Shown here: piece after piece, positions 8,612 through 19,806 of the stretch
Layout of the letters: every line of letters starts with the position of its first letter
How positions within the stretch are numbered: position 1 is the first letter of the stretch
Source of the DNA: Rhypophila decipiens
Lineage: Eukaryota; Ascomycota; Sordariomycetes; Sordariales; Naviculisporaceae
Direction of reading: 5' to 3'
Assembly (NCBI GenBank): GCA_033297075.1
Contig: MU858341.1
Location: 1 to 25,884 of the forward strand
DNA length: 25,884 nucleotides
Program-made: the position numbers and the translations under genes
Notes under the pieces: model-generated
Seen by the model: only the letters and a program-made list of their open reading frames with translations
Databases searched by the model: none
What the model was told of the DNA's origin: nothing

Positions 8612-10543
8612 ATGGACACAATCATCGAGCTTTCAGCGCAATGGACGAATCCTTCTGACGTGACGACCGTGTTGATGGTCATCGGCGGTGACGTGGTGCA
8701 AAAGGCATTGGCGCAGTGCACAGGGACTCTCTATGCCCCGGTGTGCTTCAGTTTCGGGTGGGTCTCGTTCGCCTTCGTCGCGCTGGTCAACGTGCTCGGT
8801 GACGGCCGTCTCCTCCCGGCGCCCGACTACCCGGCCAAGATCTTCAATCTGCAATCCGGCTATGTGCGCGAGAACAAGAACTGGGTCATCGGCCGTATTC
8901 TGCGCGATCATGAGCGGTCGATGTGGCGGACGCATGGGCTCCATAGCTCGGGCGTGAGGATCACGGTGTTCGATGCGATAGACCGTCCTAGCCCTGGTAA
9001 GGGCCTCGTCAGCAAGATACTGAGGCCAAAGGGAGCCGTAAATCGGCACCCATTCCCGTATGGCAGGACTCATCTCTGGGGTTTTCTTATCACCCTAGTC
9101 CAGCTCGGCATCGCTGCAATTCCTATTGCTCTGGACAGAGATTGGGGGGTTATGCTTGTCACAGCTGGAGGGACCCTCCTGGCCCTGGTCTTCGGGGCGA
9201 TGCCGCAGTGGACGGTAGAAAAGCTGCCGAGTAGGATGCGCTCGCGGTCTGTGTTTGCACTCACGTCTGGTAATGGCTCCAAGGATATTATGGTGATCAG
9301 GGGACTTGGAAAGTGCTGGGATTTGGAAGACTTTGCGGCGCTGGATAGTCCGCGGAATGCGCGTGCTTGGAATACGTTCAATTTGTTGAGGGCGGTGCCT
9401 GAAGCAGGCGCTGGTCGCGGCTCAACTTTTAGCAGCGAGGCGGAGGAGGGTGGTGGAGCAAGATTTGGCTTCCGTCGAGCAAAAACAAAAACGGCGACAT
9501 TTGGTCCTCGCAGGAGCTCGTTTGTCAGGGCGTCGAGGGACTTTCGGGGTGTTCCGATGGGCTTCGCGGTGACCATGGTGGTGTGCATTGTACACTCGGT
9601 TCTGTGGCTTCTCCTCTTGATCACGGTGGCGGCGCTCAAAGCTAATACGTGGTATCTTGTGGCAGTGGGCGGGTTAGGTATGTTTCAAAATGCTGTTTTG
9701 GCCGCCATGACAAGACCACCCGACCGCCGTGGCCTTTTTCTCAAGCGTGTGGACGAGATTGTCACGAGGAAGGTCATGGATGGGCTAATGGATCTCGAGG
9801 CGGAACACGGGTGGGGAACGCCGTTGGTCGGTGAGTTCTTCTCGGGGAAGTTGCAACCCGCAGAGGAGGCCTGGTGGGGAGGAGATCGGGTGGAGTATGA
9901 CAAGACGAGGAGGAAAGACCCAACTCGCGGGATACCGCGGAGCTATCTCGCAAAGCATCGCTCCTTGACTTCTTCTGTGGCACCCGAGCCTGTTCCTTCC
10001 GGTTCCCCCGGTCCTGTGGAGATGACGGGTGCCACGGGCGCTCCAACCACCACTCTTAGTCCTATGTCGCCACCTACAGAAGAGGCTACTGTTCTTCCCA
10101 CGGAACCGATAATGGCCTCCATTCCACCTATAAGAACAAGACAGGCAACACGATCCGTCACATTTGAGTCTGTCAAGCAACAACGTCCGATGGCTAGTCG
10201 CCCAGGCCGCTCACTGGCCTCATTTAATCCCCCGCTTCCCAGCTCTCGCAGCTTGCGGGCCTCCACACTCGTGCAGCCTGTGGACAGTGAAGGTTCGACC
10301 AAGATTGACTCTGCAACCTCTGATGTCGGCAATTATTTGTCCAGCTCGTCAACACTGGGAGGTGATGGGCACAGACAAATCATTGAAATTCCGTTGGAAT
10401 ATCTCGATGAAGCGTCGGGTTCTGAGCGTACTACTACAGGAGGGAGGGCTAAAGGCAAACACAAAGAGTTGCCGAATCCATTTGACGATCTGAGACCCGA
10501 TCCCGTTTGGTCAACATGGAACGAAGAAGAAGAGTATATGTAA
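8612..10543 (+). CDS. Multi-pass membrane protein of unknown function
   Basis: The 643-residue frame has no intron. Predicted membrane segments are at about 41-62, 154-174, 178-196, 314-341 and 347-366, possibly with a further weak one near 17-30. The conserved-looking parts are the N-terminus (WTNPSDVTTVLMVIGGDVVQ) and the stretch around NLQSGYVRENKNWVIGRILRDHE, a pattern I recognise from uncharacterised membrane proteins widespread in Pezizomycotina. Residues 370-643 are a long Ser/Thr/Pro-rich tail, probably cytosolic and disordered. The frame stays open upstream to an ATG at 8453; 8612 is preferred because similarity to the family seems to begin there, but this is not certain. It converges on the HET gene, 218 bases away. 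Function cannot be deduced. Confidence 0.75.
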   Translation: MDTIIELSAQWTNPSDVTTVLMVIGGDVVQKALAQCTGTLYAPVCFSFGWVSFAFVALVNVLGDGRLLPAPDYPAKIFNLQSGYVRENKNWVIGRILRDHERSMWRTHGLHSSGVRITVFDAIDRPSPGKGLVSKILRPKGAVNRHPFPYGRTHLWGFLITLVQLGIAAIPIALDRDWGVMLVTAGGTLLALVFGAMPQWTVEKLPSRMRSRSVFALTSGNGSKDIMVIRGLGKCWDLEDFAALDSPRNARAWNTFNLLRAVPEAGAGRGSTFSSEAEEGGGARFGFRRAKTKTATFGPRRSSFVRASRDFRGVPMGFAVTMVVCIVHSVLWLLLLITVAALKANTWYLVAVGGLGMFQNAVLAAMTRPPDRRGLFLKRVDEIVTRKVMDGLMDLEAEHGWGTPLVGEFFSGKLQPAEEAWWGGDRVEYDKTRRKDPTRGIPRSYLAKHRSLTSSVAPEPVPSGSPGPVEMTGATGAPTTTLSPMSPPTEEATVLPTEPIMASIPPIRTRQATRSVTFESVKQQRPMASRPGRSLASFNPPLPSSRSLRASTLVQPVDSEGSTKIDSATSDVGNYLSSSSTLGGDGHRQIIEIPLEYLDEASGSERTTTGGRAKGKHKELPNPFDDLRPDPVWSTWNEEEEYM

Positions 10544-10761
10544 CTTGATGGGTCTCTTTTTGTACATGGATAGATTTGAAAGACTCTTCCTACTACTTGT
10601 TGCATCTCTCTGCATATAATATCAGGTAGTTATCTGGCAGTCTGAAAGCAATTAACTACATATATTCGCCTGCTTTGTCATTTCCGCGCCACAATCACTG
10701 TTTTATGATATTATACCGATACGAGGGTTGATTCCAAGCGTCAGATGAGATATCTAGGCCA

Positions 10762-13700
10762 TTAGCCAGAGAAAAAGCTCCTCAAGGAGCTCAGGGAGCC
10801 AAAGGTGTCAGCTCTTCTAACTTCGGGCAATGGACCCGGTGATGTCGTTGTGGATGGTAAGAATGTGTTTGCTCTTGGGAGGCGACCGGATCTCGGCAAT
10901 GAGGCGGACTCCAGGTTCGGGCTACTGACTTGAGTCTTTCGACTTGGGTTACGGGGAGTCATTCCGAACCTTGAGAGCGCGGCACCAATAAACGTTTGGG
11001 TCGGCGCCACCACCGGCTCGGGCGCCCAGAACGTGGGGAGGTCCTTGTCCCTAGACGCCTGAAAGCTGTCGACGTACCATTCTTGGCTCGTCTCTAGAGT
11101 CTCTGCAACGCAGATGTCGTCCTCGCTTTCGGGTGTCATTTTCCCTGGCCGTAGGGTATCCGGCATTAGTTGTAGCTGAGGCGGCGCGTTAGGTCCGTAG
11201 ATACTGTCGCTGCTGTCTTCTGCTGTTTCGTTGCTAGGTTTGGCACCCGCAGGTGCGCTTGACACAGATAGATCTCGAAGCTGCCAACGTGAAAGGTCTC
11301 GTTTGACCAGAACATGCCGGACGATCTGACAACAATAAGACCACTGACTGGTTCGGTCGGGCTTGCGAGTCTCGTTCGTCTTGTAGATCTCGACCAGCAA
11401 CCCGATGTCTTCGGAAATCATATTCTGTGAGACTGGCCTTGTTAGGATTATTGCAAGCTGAGTTCTCCGGGCCATAATCGTCTGGAAGGCCGAGTTATTT
11501 GTTGGGACACTGTCGGCGGGCCTGACCGAGTACCATTCTAGGTAGCTGCCGTTGGCAGGAAATATCAAAGGTGGCTTTTCGTCTGATATGTTCGAGCGCA
11601 TTATCTCCCTGACTCTTTGCTCGTTCTTGCAATGAAGCAGAAAACCCGGGTATCTGACGTGAAGACCCCACTCTGGATGGATCTTGGTCGGGAAGAAGGC
11701 TCGTCGTTCAGCAGCTGGAAAGGGATCCGAGTGTTCCATGTGAGCCTGGAATACGTCCAGCAACGAGCGGGGAGCCCATCCATAACCTTCGATAGTCAGC
11801 CTGTCGCCCGGCAGAAAAATCAGCCCGGCAGGTATTGACCCTGGCCTTTCTTTCTGAAACAAGTCCCAGAATTCCATGACTCTTTTATCCGACTCTTCAG
11901 TTTCTTTTTTATCCATGCTCTTATAAGTGGGTTGAGTTAGACCAGCTACGCCGATTGCCGTTTGAGAATAGTCCATATTCAGCAGAGTGGCAAGGGCGAG
12001 GGTTTCGTGTGCCGGGTTGCTTGTTGTCTTTTGATCATGTCATGAATGAACGTTTGTTAGTCTCTCAGCAGCTAGAGAATTATATTGCTGGATAAGATTA
12101 ACTCACCCTCCATCGAGCTGCTCTCCATGCGTCTGTGATCAATGTGTACCCCTGAATAGCAACTTCCAGTTGCCCGGGGGTCGTTACTTCCTCGGATAAG
12201 TGGGCTCTTGCTGTTGACTTGCTCCTTCTTTGTTGATCCACGGCACGATACCTGTGGCGGTGTATTAGACTTTCAGTCAGATAGCGCTTCGTCAGGAGCG
12301 GAAGAGGATTCGCAGCATGGGAATCGGACCGCAGCTCGTAATCGATCAGGTAATCAAAGTCTTTGACGGGCGAATTTTCACCCACGCCTCCGCCCAAAGC
12401 AACGTAGATCCTTCTGCTGAGAAATGCCTCTTGCAGCGTCCAGAGTCGTTTCATCCACCCACTCGCGAGGATCATCATGGCGGTTTGGCAAGGAAACTTG
12501 TCGCTTGCGATCTCATACAGACCGTTGTCGACCACCACCGTGAACTCAGAGTCGAAAAAGACATCGTGTATCTGACTGATTGCCTCCTTTTTGAGAATCT
12601 TGAACCTCTCGATGGAAATATTCCGCGCCTTCAGAACCTTGATGACTGTGGGATCCTGGATGACCGGAATGACCAGGGTATCCATCCAGAATGGTATCTG
12701 ATTAGTAGCAGCTCCTGAGAGCCGTAAGCCAGACTGCAGCAACTGGTGCAAAAACACTAGTTGGCAATGGTATAGTCGGTTGCTGTCTTCATTGCCCCAC
12801 CCGTCCGACCATACATGGGATATGGTTGCATATTTGGGGATCTCATCATCGACTGTGTTTTCAGAGTCTTTTGGTCGCCGCGGATGAGATCTGACGCTGA
12901 ATTCGAAGTCGTTCTCATTCACCATAGTGAGACTGATGCTGGGGATTTCCGATTTCGAAAGAATGTCGAGAATCTGCCCCATATCTGGCCCCTTCATGCC
13001 CCTTGTCTTGCACTTTTCACCTTCGCAGTCCAGTGTATGTTTTGTGGCGTATCTTCCAAGCATTTCAGACTTGAATTTGCACTTATGCTCTGTACAAGGG
13101 TTCTCTTGTGCATCTCTGTTGTGTAGTGCATGTTCCCTCCCCTGAGTCGTGTCCTTGTGTGATAAAAATGCGGCCAACATTAACGTAGTGTGCGATTGGA
13201 GCCGACTCCGAAGGATCTTTATAGTATGGGGACACCATTCGGCCTTTTTCATCTCCTGGAGCACATGGCCGGACGGACCCCATCCGTCATTGGTCATGTC
13301 ATCGAGCCACCCCGAAATCTGTAGCTTGTTTTCGCGTACAATAGCTGCTTTTCTTGCCGCAAGTGTCTCTCCGAGAATCATGAAGGACAATGACAAAGGT
13401 CCTTCAGCTGTTTTCCTCGGTCCTGAGAACCCACATGTCATGTAAAACGGCTTAGGATCACGATCGGTAACGGCCAGATTTCGATGCACGACCTTCTTCG
13501 CCAGCTTCAGGACCTCCTCGACACGGACCATTAGGATTCTCGCGGCATTAGGATCGCGCTGAGACAGGTCCACAACATGCAGGTGCCATTTTTCCAGTGC
13601 CCCGTCGAGTCCCTCTGTCGTAACATGGGGCAGCGACGATGTGCCACCTCTGAGAGCCTCGAACGTAATAATGGGTTGCTGGTTTTCTTGAACGACAGTA

Positions 13701-13945
13701 TAAAGAAGACCGAAGAACAGCCAGGATTGGAGAAAGGGCCAGAAGTCGAGCCGTCGTGGGGTGATGGTTTGCAGTCGGTAGTCGTCAAGAATGCTCCAGC
13801 CCCAACGCATTGGGAATTCGTGGAACTTTTGGAAGGTACAGTCGTCGTGCCCGTCACCGTCAGGTCTGTCACGGTAAACGTCACGGCGGACAACGAGTTG
13901 AACGGGCATTGGCACACTGCCATGTGTTTTTTCGAGATGTTGCAT
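10762..13945 (-). CDS. HET-domain (heterokaryon incompatibility type) protein
   Basis: Exon 1 is 13945-12107 and exon 2 is 12027-10762. The 79-base intron has donor GTGAGT, branch CTAACAA and acceptor AAAAG, and phase 0 is kept, giving 1034 residues. Reading across the junction yields ARWR-TTSNPAHETLALATLL, the order expected in this HET class. The HET core spans about 371-510: YATISHVWSDGWGNEDSNR, then FWMDTLVIPV (usually DTLCVP, so the Cys is Val), KKEAISQIHDVFFDSE and ASGWMKRLWTLQEAF. Upstream, FLQSWLFFGLL (71-81), EWCPHTIKIL and a Cys/His cluster (C284, C289, H303, C307, C312) also fit the class. HET proteins trigger cell death when incompatible hyphae fuse or a partner is sensed. The tail beyond about 900 looks disordered. 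The gene is divergent to the hydrolase-TPR gene. Family call is firm; the trigger is unknown. Confidence 0.85.
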
Positions 13946-15045
13946 TATAAGCGATGTTCTGTGACCAATAAAACTCTAGGCTGCGGTCTGTGATCCTAGG
14001 CCCAAACACGAACGGGACAATGTAAATAAAGGTGTGAGTGTCTATCGTGGAAGTCTTCCGGGCGATTTTCGTGAGTTGACCACATCGATAGCGGTCCCTT
14101 CGTTCGATTGGGTCGGTTTGGTGATAGGAACCATGATTCCCAGCAATTATCGGCATGGCGCGCACTAGATCGAGTCAATGGACGGACACCGTGACCGGTT
14201 ATTCATCTCCTCAAGAGTATGATCGAAAACAAACGAGCTGGGGTTTGAGCCGCCCGAAATGGCCATCAAAATGGTGTGCTACGAAATGCACGTCAAGGGG
14301 TTAAGCGGCCACACATCACCAAGGGGCTGAATAACATCCACTAGGAAGTGACGCTGGGAACAGGTGGCGTTGGGTTATTTCGTGGTGCATAATGCACAGA
14401 GACGACGGGGGAAGGTCATTTCCGTCTTCGAATATGCCTGAGTCGCCAAAAGGGTGTGATTCAACAAAATGTAGCCAATAAGACTCTCTCAACCGTGATG
14501 ATGATGCGGCGCAGACCAACACAGTATGAATTCCAATCATCACCGAGTCTTGGCGGCCCGACCTCGACCAACCACCCCGGGCCCACATCACCTAGCCTCT
14601 GGTGCCCGCTAAAGAGCGCGAGCTTTCAAGTACGGTATGTCGCCCGTACAATACTCCGTACCGCTACCCGCCACAGCTTACTGACTCAAGTCACCATCGA
14701 GAGGAGTCGTATTATGTACTCTCAACAATCGGTGAGAGAGAGGTCATCAGCTTGGACGTACTATGCTGAGTATTGTCAAATGAGAAGCAAGTTGTTTTCA
14801 ACGCGTTTTGATTGGATTCAAGATTGCTTCAGTGAGTTGTTGAATCGTACGTGTTGGCCATGTCACGATACATGAACATGAAATGGCTGACTGTATCAGC
14901 GGCTCACCCCAAGGCATACTCGCACCGCGACTTTAGGAAAACACATCCTCCTCCAAATACATCCAAATTCCCGCATCCCCGCAGCTGTCACGGTTCATCC
15001 ATATTATCTCTCAGATTTTTTCGATAGCAAAAACCACAGCAAACG
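13946..15045. promoter_or_regulatory. Shared 1.1-kb upstream region of the divergent HET and hydrolase-TPR genes
   Basis: No coding sequence was recognised between the two divergent start codons. Two CCAAT-type elements with a shared extension, CCAATAAAACTCT (13965-13977) and CCAATAAGACTCT (14475-14487), differ at one base. GTACGG (14630-14635) and CCGTAC (14644-14649, 14656-14661) form a small cluster of related inverted words, as zinc-cluster regulators often use. No strong TATA box was seen on either side. Co-regulation of the pair is a reasonable inference, not shown. Confidence 0.4.
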
Positions 15046-18000
15046 ATGGCGACCTTAATGCCGAAAACAAAAATAAGAGGGGTAAGTGGTTATCTCTTTT
15101 GTAAGCGGCTTTGGTGGAACATGATTTCTGACATACTTGTCTCAAATGTAGACACAAAGCTTCCCAATCGTGTCCTCCTCGACCAAGGGGCCTTCTGGAT
15201 CCTACGAGTACGTGTTCACCTTCAAGTGCAAAACATTGACCCCACTAGATTGCGTCTAACATCGGTATTTTCTGCTGCAGCATTACCTATGTCCTTGTCC
15301 ATGGCCTGGAAGGCTTGGTTGGTCCAGACGGTGTCTCTTACGAACGCAAGCTTCGCTTCTTGCTCAAATTGATTGTAAAAGATGCAAGAAGAGACGGGAG
15401 GGACAATCATATAGCCCATATGTTTCCTTTCAATCTCCAGACGCTTTTGGAGAAAGGAGGAAATGAGTTCGAACGCCTTCGCAAAAAGCTCTACCGCAAG
15501 ATCGAGATGCAACCCTGGTCGACCTGGACCAACGTCGTTCAATCTGTTCAGACCGGCAGGGCTGTGAACGATGGGAGTACAGAACCAGTGACCTCGTCGC
15601 CGGCCCCACCCCCCATTGTCTTCCTTTGTCATGGAGTCGGAACCTGGATCGTCAAGGATATGCTGTCCACGGACCTTGGAAACTTTGTGGCCGTAAATAC
15701 GCTGTCCGTCATTCCTCTAGATACCCTCCAGTTCTCCAGCGAACAGCCAGCTGGACAGCGTTACATAGCCTCCGCCAAGAAACAGATGGAGACTTTTGGC
15801 GTGGCAGAACCCCCCGAAACAAACATCAAGGAGTTGAGCAAACTCATGGAAAGAGCCGATATGGGGTTTTCGAAACTTCAGGAATTAATACAGGAACTTC
15901 CAGGTCTGCATCAGTTGCCGAAGTGGATTGCAGATCCCGTTTCACTGTGGACGCTGGATTCTCTACAACTTGAACCAATTGTAAGACCTGTCCCAGCACA
16001 GCTTTTATTGAAACCTATACTAACAGCTAAGCAGGATCTTGCTACCCGAAAAGGTAGGACCAGGCGAAAGCTGTCCGCTAAACTGGGTCGAATCTCCCGA
16101 AGAAAGATGGACTTGCCGAATCAGCCAGCACTGCAAGAGAGATTGGAAGGCGTCCTCAGCAAGCTGGATGAGGTCCGATATACGCCAGGCCCGGGCTTGG
16201 ACCGCTTGGCAATCCAAGAAATTCCCACCGACTGGGAGACACCGGTCGCGAGACCGGATGGGACAGAGTCGGCTTTAACTGACCGAGAAGCGATGGAGGC
16301 AAGCCGGAGAGCTACTGAGACTGCTCCTCTTCCACCAAGCCTTAAGAACATCCATGACCTTCCTGGATCGAGCCCTCAGACTTTTAAAGGTTCACCAGCA
16401 GACATAAGTCCATGGCCATCCTCGGATACCTACACGTCCGCGCCAAACTTGGATATCATCAAGAACGCGGTGAAAGACCAAACACAAATCCTCGACAGCG
16501 GTGATTACAAGCAGTATGCGCGTGTGATAGAAAGTCTTCAGCGCCTTAAAGAACAATACGAAAGGCATACGCTCAACGGCAAGGTTGTTGAACTCTTGAG
16601 CGAGTTGGACAGACTGCTTGCCCATTGGCTCATAGCCGGCCGTGGTGATTACTGGAATGCAGCTGTGGAGCTCCTGAAAGCCCCCAACCTTCGCCCCATC
16701 AGTCTTAGTAAGAGAAACGACGCCGTTATAGTGAACTCCGCCCACACACTCGGCGATCTCGCGCTCATATTTGCATCCCTTGGCTTTTTCACCAAGGCAA
16801 GCACGGTGATCCGGCTGTCCCTGAAATCGGTCGACCATAAGTTAGACGAAATCAAGAATTACGAACAACAACAGGATACAGATAGAATTTTGGATGAGGC
16901 TCGTTACTCCAAGGCGCAAGTAGTGAAGTCAGAGTTGATGATTAAGCGGGATTCCCTTGCCGAAATAGCCGCCAAAGTCCATTTGTCGGCTGGTGATTAC
17001 AGACGAGCCCTCAAACTGGCCGAGGAGGCGTGGTTAGGATTCTGTGACCATCTTGGGACCAAGGATCTGAGCACTCTCAAGGCACAGGTCCTTGTCGCAG
17101 AATTGTTAGCGCTCAACTCGCGGGCAAAAGAAGCCGAAATCAGCTGCTACCAGGCTTGGCAAGCCTTGTCCGCAAAGTGCGGCTCTCGTCACCCCCAGAC
17201 ACTCAATGCGCTGAGGACACTCGTTTTCATATTTCGCTTAGAGTACAGATTGGTCGAGGCCATAGACACGGGCCGGTCGCTCTGCCAACTCACCGAAGAG
17301 GCGACGGCGGGAACACACCCCTTTACGATCGCGGCTCAAGCCGAGTTCGCCCGTGCTCTCATGATGGATGGGCAATACAAGGCAGCTGAATTGGAGTACA
17401 ATAAACTCCTGGAGGATTCCCGTAAGCTGTACTCTTTTTGCTCTGACCACCCAGAGACCTTGCTTTATGAATCTGAGCTCGCCCGAGTATACTTGCGTCT
17501 GGGCCGGCTTGAAAACGCGGAAAGGCTTGCCTTGAAAGTACTCAAAGGACAGCATCACGCCTACCAGTTTGAGCGGTCTACGGCAAGCGAGCGAAAATTA
17601 GATATTACTCTGGAGAAGCCGCCTCAGAATGATTCTAATTATCACTCGGTCGATATACTGCTTTACACCGTCATGAATGATCTGAGGTTTGAGATGGCCT
17701 TGAATGTGTCTCTGGAGGAGATGTTCAAGCCTGTTCAAGATGCGGATGGGCCAGAAAGACATCGCACATCGTCTGAGCAAATCACAGCGCTTGACCTATT
17801 CATAAGCCATTTATCTTCGACTGGTCCAGCAGGTATTACGCAGGCGAGGCTCAAAGACCGGCAAACACAAGACGACATGTTTGCAATTCGACGTGAGATC
17901 GCTACAGGCCCTGGGATGAGCAACGCAAGGCTCGCAGAGAAACTCAGGGCCTTGCTCTCCAGACTTCGGGTTCACCCCTGGCTCCTTTTCACAATCCAAA

Positions 18001-19490
18001 CTCTGGTAGAAATCCATATCCAGAAGGGCCCAGGGGACTCCAAGTCGGCACTGGCCGGTGAGATGGCAAACATGGCCCTACAATGGTGTACCAGAACAAT
18101 GGGGGAAGTCAACCACTCCACGCTCAAGGCAAAGTACAAGCTTGCTCTAGTGACCAGAAACACCGGTGACAACGACAAGGCCCGACAACTCCTCCTGGAA
18201 TTATACCAACATCAGGCACTGTATTTCGAGGATAACCACCCTGAAATGTTGGAGGTAAAGCGAGAGCTCATCATGACGAGTGTGGCGGCAGACAGGTGGC
18301 AGGACCCAGACAGTGTCTTGACTTCTAGCCCCAACCCGAGCGACGATGAGTTTGACGACATCGGCAGAGACTCCAATGGCCCTACTCCTCCCGGCACACC
18401 CGGAACAGTCACCACAGAAGAAAATGGCCTCGGTGATGCAACGGCCACAAGAGAGGACACAGCAAAGCCAATGACGCGAGAGGACTGGGCAGATGTAGAA
18501 CGGCAGTCCGTCATGATTGCCCTAGCGCTACAAGGCAGAATGGGGCCGAACCACCCAGAGACTTTGCGAACCTACTTGTGGATCCTAGCCGTGCAGCTGA
18601 TGGTGGGCAACTTGGTCGAAGGCTCCCAGACCTCGCGCCTGATCGTCGAGCGATCATGCCACAAGGAAGTTCTCTACCAACGACCGATCAAAGCCCTGAA
18701 AGCACTGGAGCATGCTGCGGCTCTTTGTCTGGAAGCCAATCTCGTTGCCGATGCGCTGGATATTTATAGTGAAATTGTCAATTGCGGCAAACGAATGCTC
18801 GTTGACCAGCCTCAGCCCGGCCCTGGTAGTTCCACAAAGTCAACAGCCCCCTTGGCCGAAGATGAACGGGGAAAGATTTCTGATTTTGTCTTCAAATGTC
18901 AGGTGAAGATTAATGACGTCATGTATACCGGCGCAGAGGGAGCTCTTGAAAGAATGAGAGAGTTGTACGACCTGTACTCGAAGAGTGCGCGTGGTGCGCG
19001 TGATGGGGACATTCTCATTATGAATGGGCTTAGGTTTGCCTCGCGGGCCAGATTATTGGCTGAGGATTATGCGTTCTTGAGGTCCGAGGCGTTACGGAGG
19101 TACAGGCTTCTGGCGGAATCCTTGGGTCAACATTTCGAGGATGGTGAAATGTCTCCAAAGAAACGGAAGGCAGGCAAGGATATACTTGATAATGCATTTA
19201 AAGTCTTGCAATCGACGCTGGTGGAGAAGCAGGATGCGCTGGAGGATTCCAAGAGACTGCATGCCAAACTCCAGAAGAAGCTGCAGAATGAGGAATGGCG
19301 ACAGAAGAGGATAGCCATGGACGCGGATGATTGGGTTGACTGGAGAGGATTTTCAAACCACATAAATGGGACGCCTGGTGGTCCTGAAGATGACGCGAGG
19401 GGCGCTACAGACAAAATCGTTAGTGAAGTTGTCGAGCAGTGCTTGGAATTCGCTCATGGTCTGGAAAGGGCACAGCCGGGGGGCGAGTAA
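15046..19490 (+). CDS. Alpha/beta-hydrolase-like domain fused to TPR repeats (NLR-like without NB domain)
   Basis: Exons are 15046-15081, 15152-15207 and 15281-19490. Introns of 70 and 73 bases carry GTAAGT/GTACGT donors, CTGAC/CTAAC branch sites and TAG/CAG acceptors, giving 1433 residues. The second splice restores DITYVLVHGLEG (31-42), the opening strand and oxyanion motif of a lipase/esterase-like fold. The nucleophile elbow, normally CHSLGG in fungal members, reads FLCHGVGTW with Gly149 in place of Ser. About 590-840, 950-1040 and 1105-1205 show TPR (kinesin-light-chain type) repeats with HPxTL spacers such as GSRHPQTL, CSDHPETL and GPNHPETL. A coiled-coil-like segment lies near 1335-1385. 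No Walker A motif (GxxxxGK[ST]) was found, so the NB-ARC/NACHT module that normally joins these halves is absent. It probably acts by protein binding. It is divergent to the HET gene. Confidence 0.8.
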
Positions 19491-19806
19491 TACTAGTAGT
19501 ATACCGCTAGAACCTTTATGGGCTATTCTCTCAACTCTATCTAAAGGGTAGGAACAATGAATACAGAGTATATAATGAACCCTCAGGTTCCAGACAAGCT
19601 CTGACTGCAGAGATGGAGACGTGCGTTCATTTGTGCCACGTTCCAAACAAAATGTGAACTGTGAGAAGCCTTGCGTACAGGAGTTTGCAAACTACCATTT
19701 CAAGGCATCACGGTTTAAGTTGCGAACAATTCGCCTGTGTTTATCTTACCACGTCTTTGGATCATTTTGCTGTCCCAGCCAGACTGGGGAACCTCCCATG
19801 TCCCAG
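19491..19806. other. Short intergenic region between convergent genes
   Basis: These 316 bases hold the 3' untranslated regions of the hydrolase-TPR gene (plus strand) and the P450 gene (minus strand). Nothing else was recognised. Confidence 0.5.

Noticed and set aside
9070..9639. 189-codon minus-strand frame
   Set aside because: It lies opposite the membrane-protein gene, has no recognisable motif and is explained as a shadow of that coding sequence.
12098..12106. Stop codon ending the HET gene at 12098, making it and the minus-strand frame from 11976 two genes
   Set aside because: The end overlaps a GTGAGT donor; splicing to the acceptor before 12027 keeps phase and restores the sequence order expected for this HET class.
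15281..19490. P-loop NTPase (NB-ARC or NACHT) within the TPR protein
   Set aside because: No GxxxxGK[ST] motif or hhhhD[DE] Walker B could be found when reading the protein.
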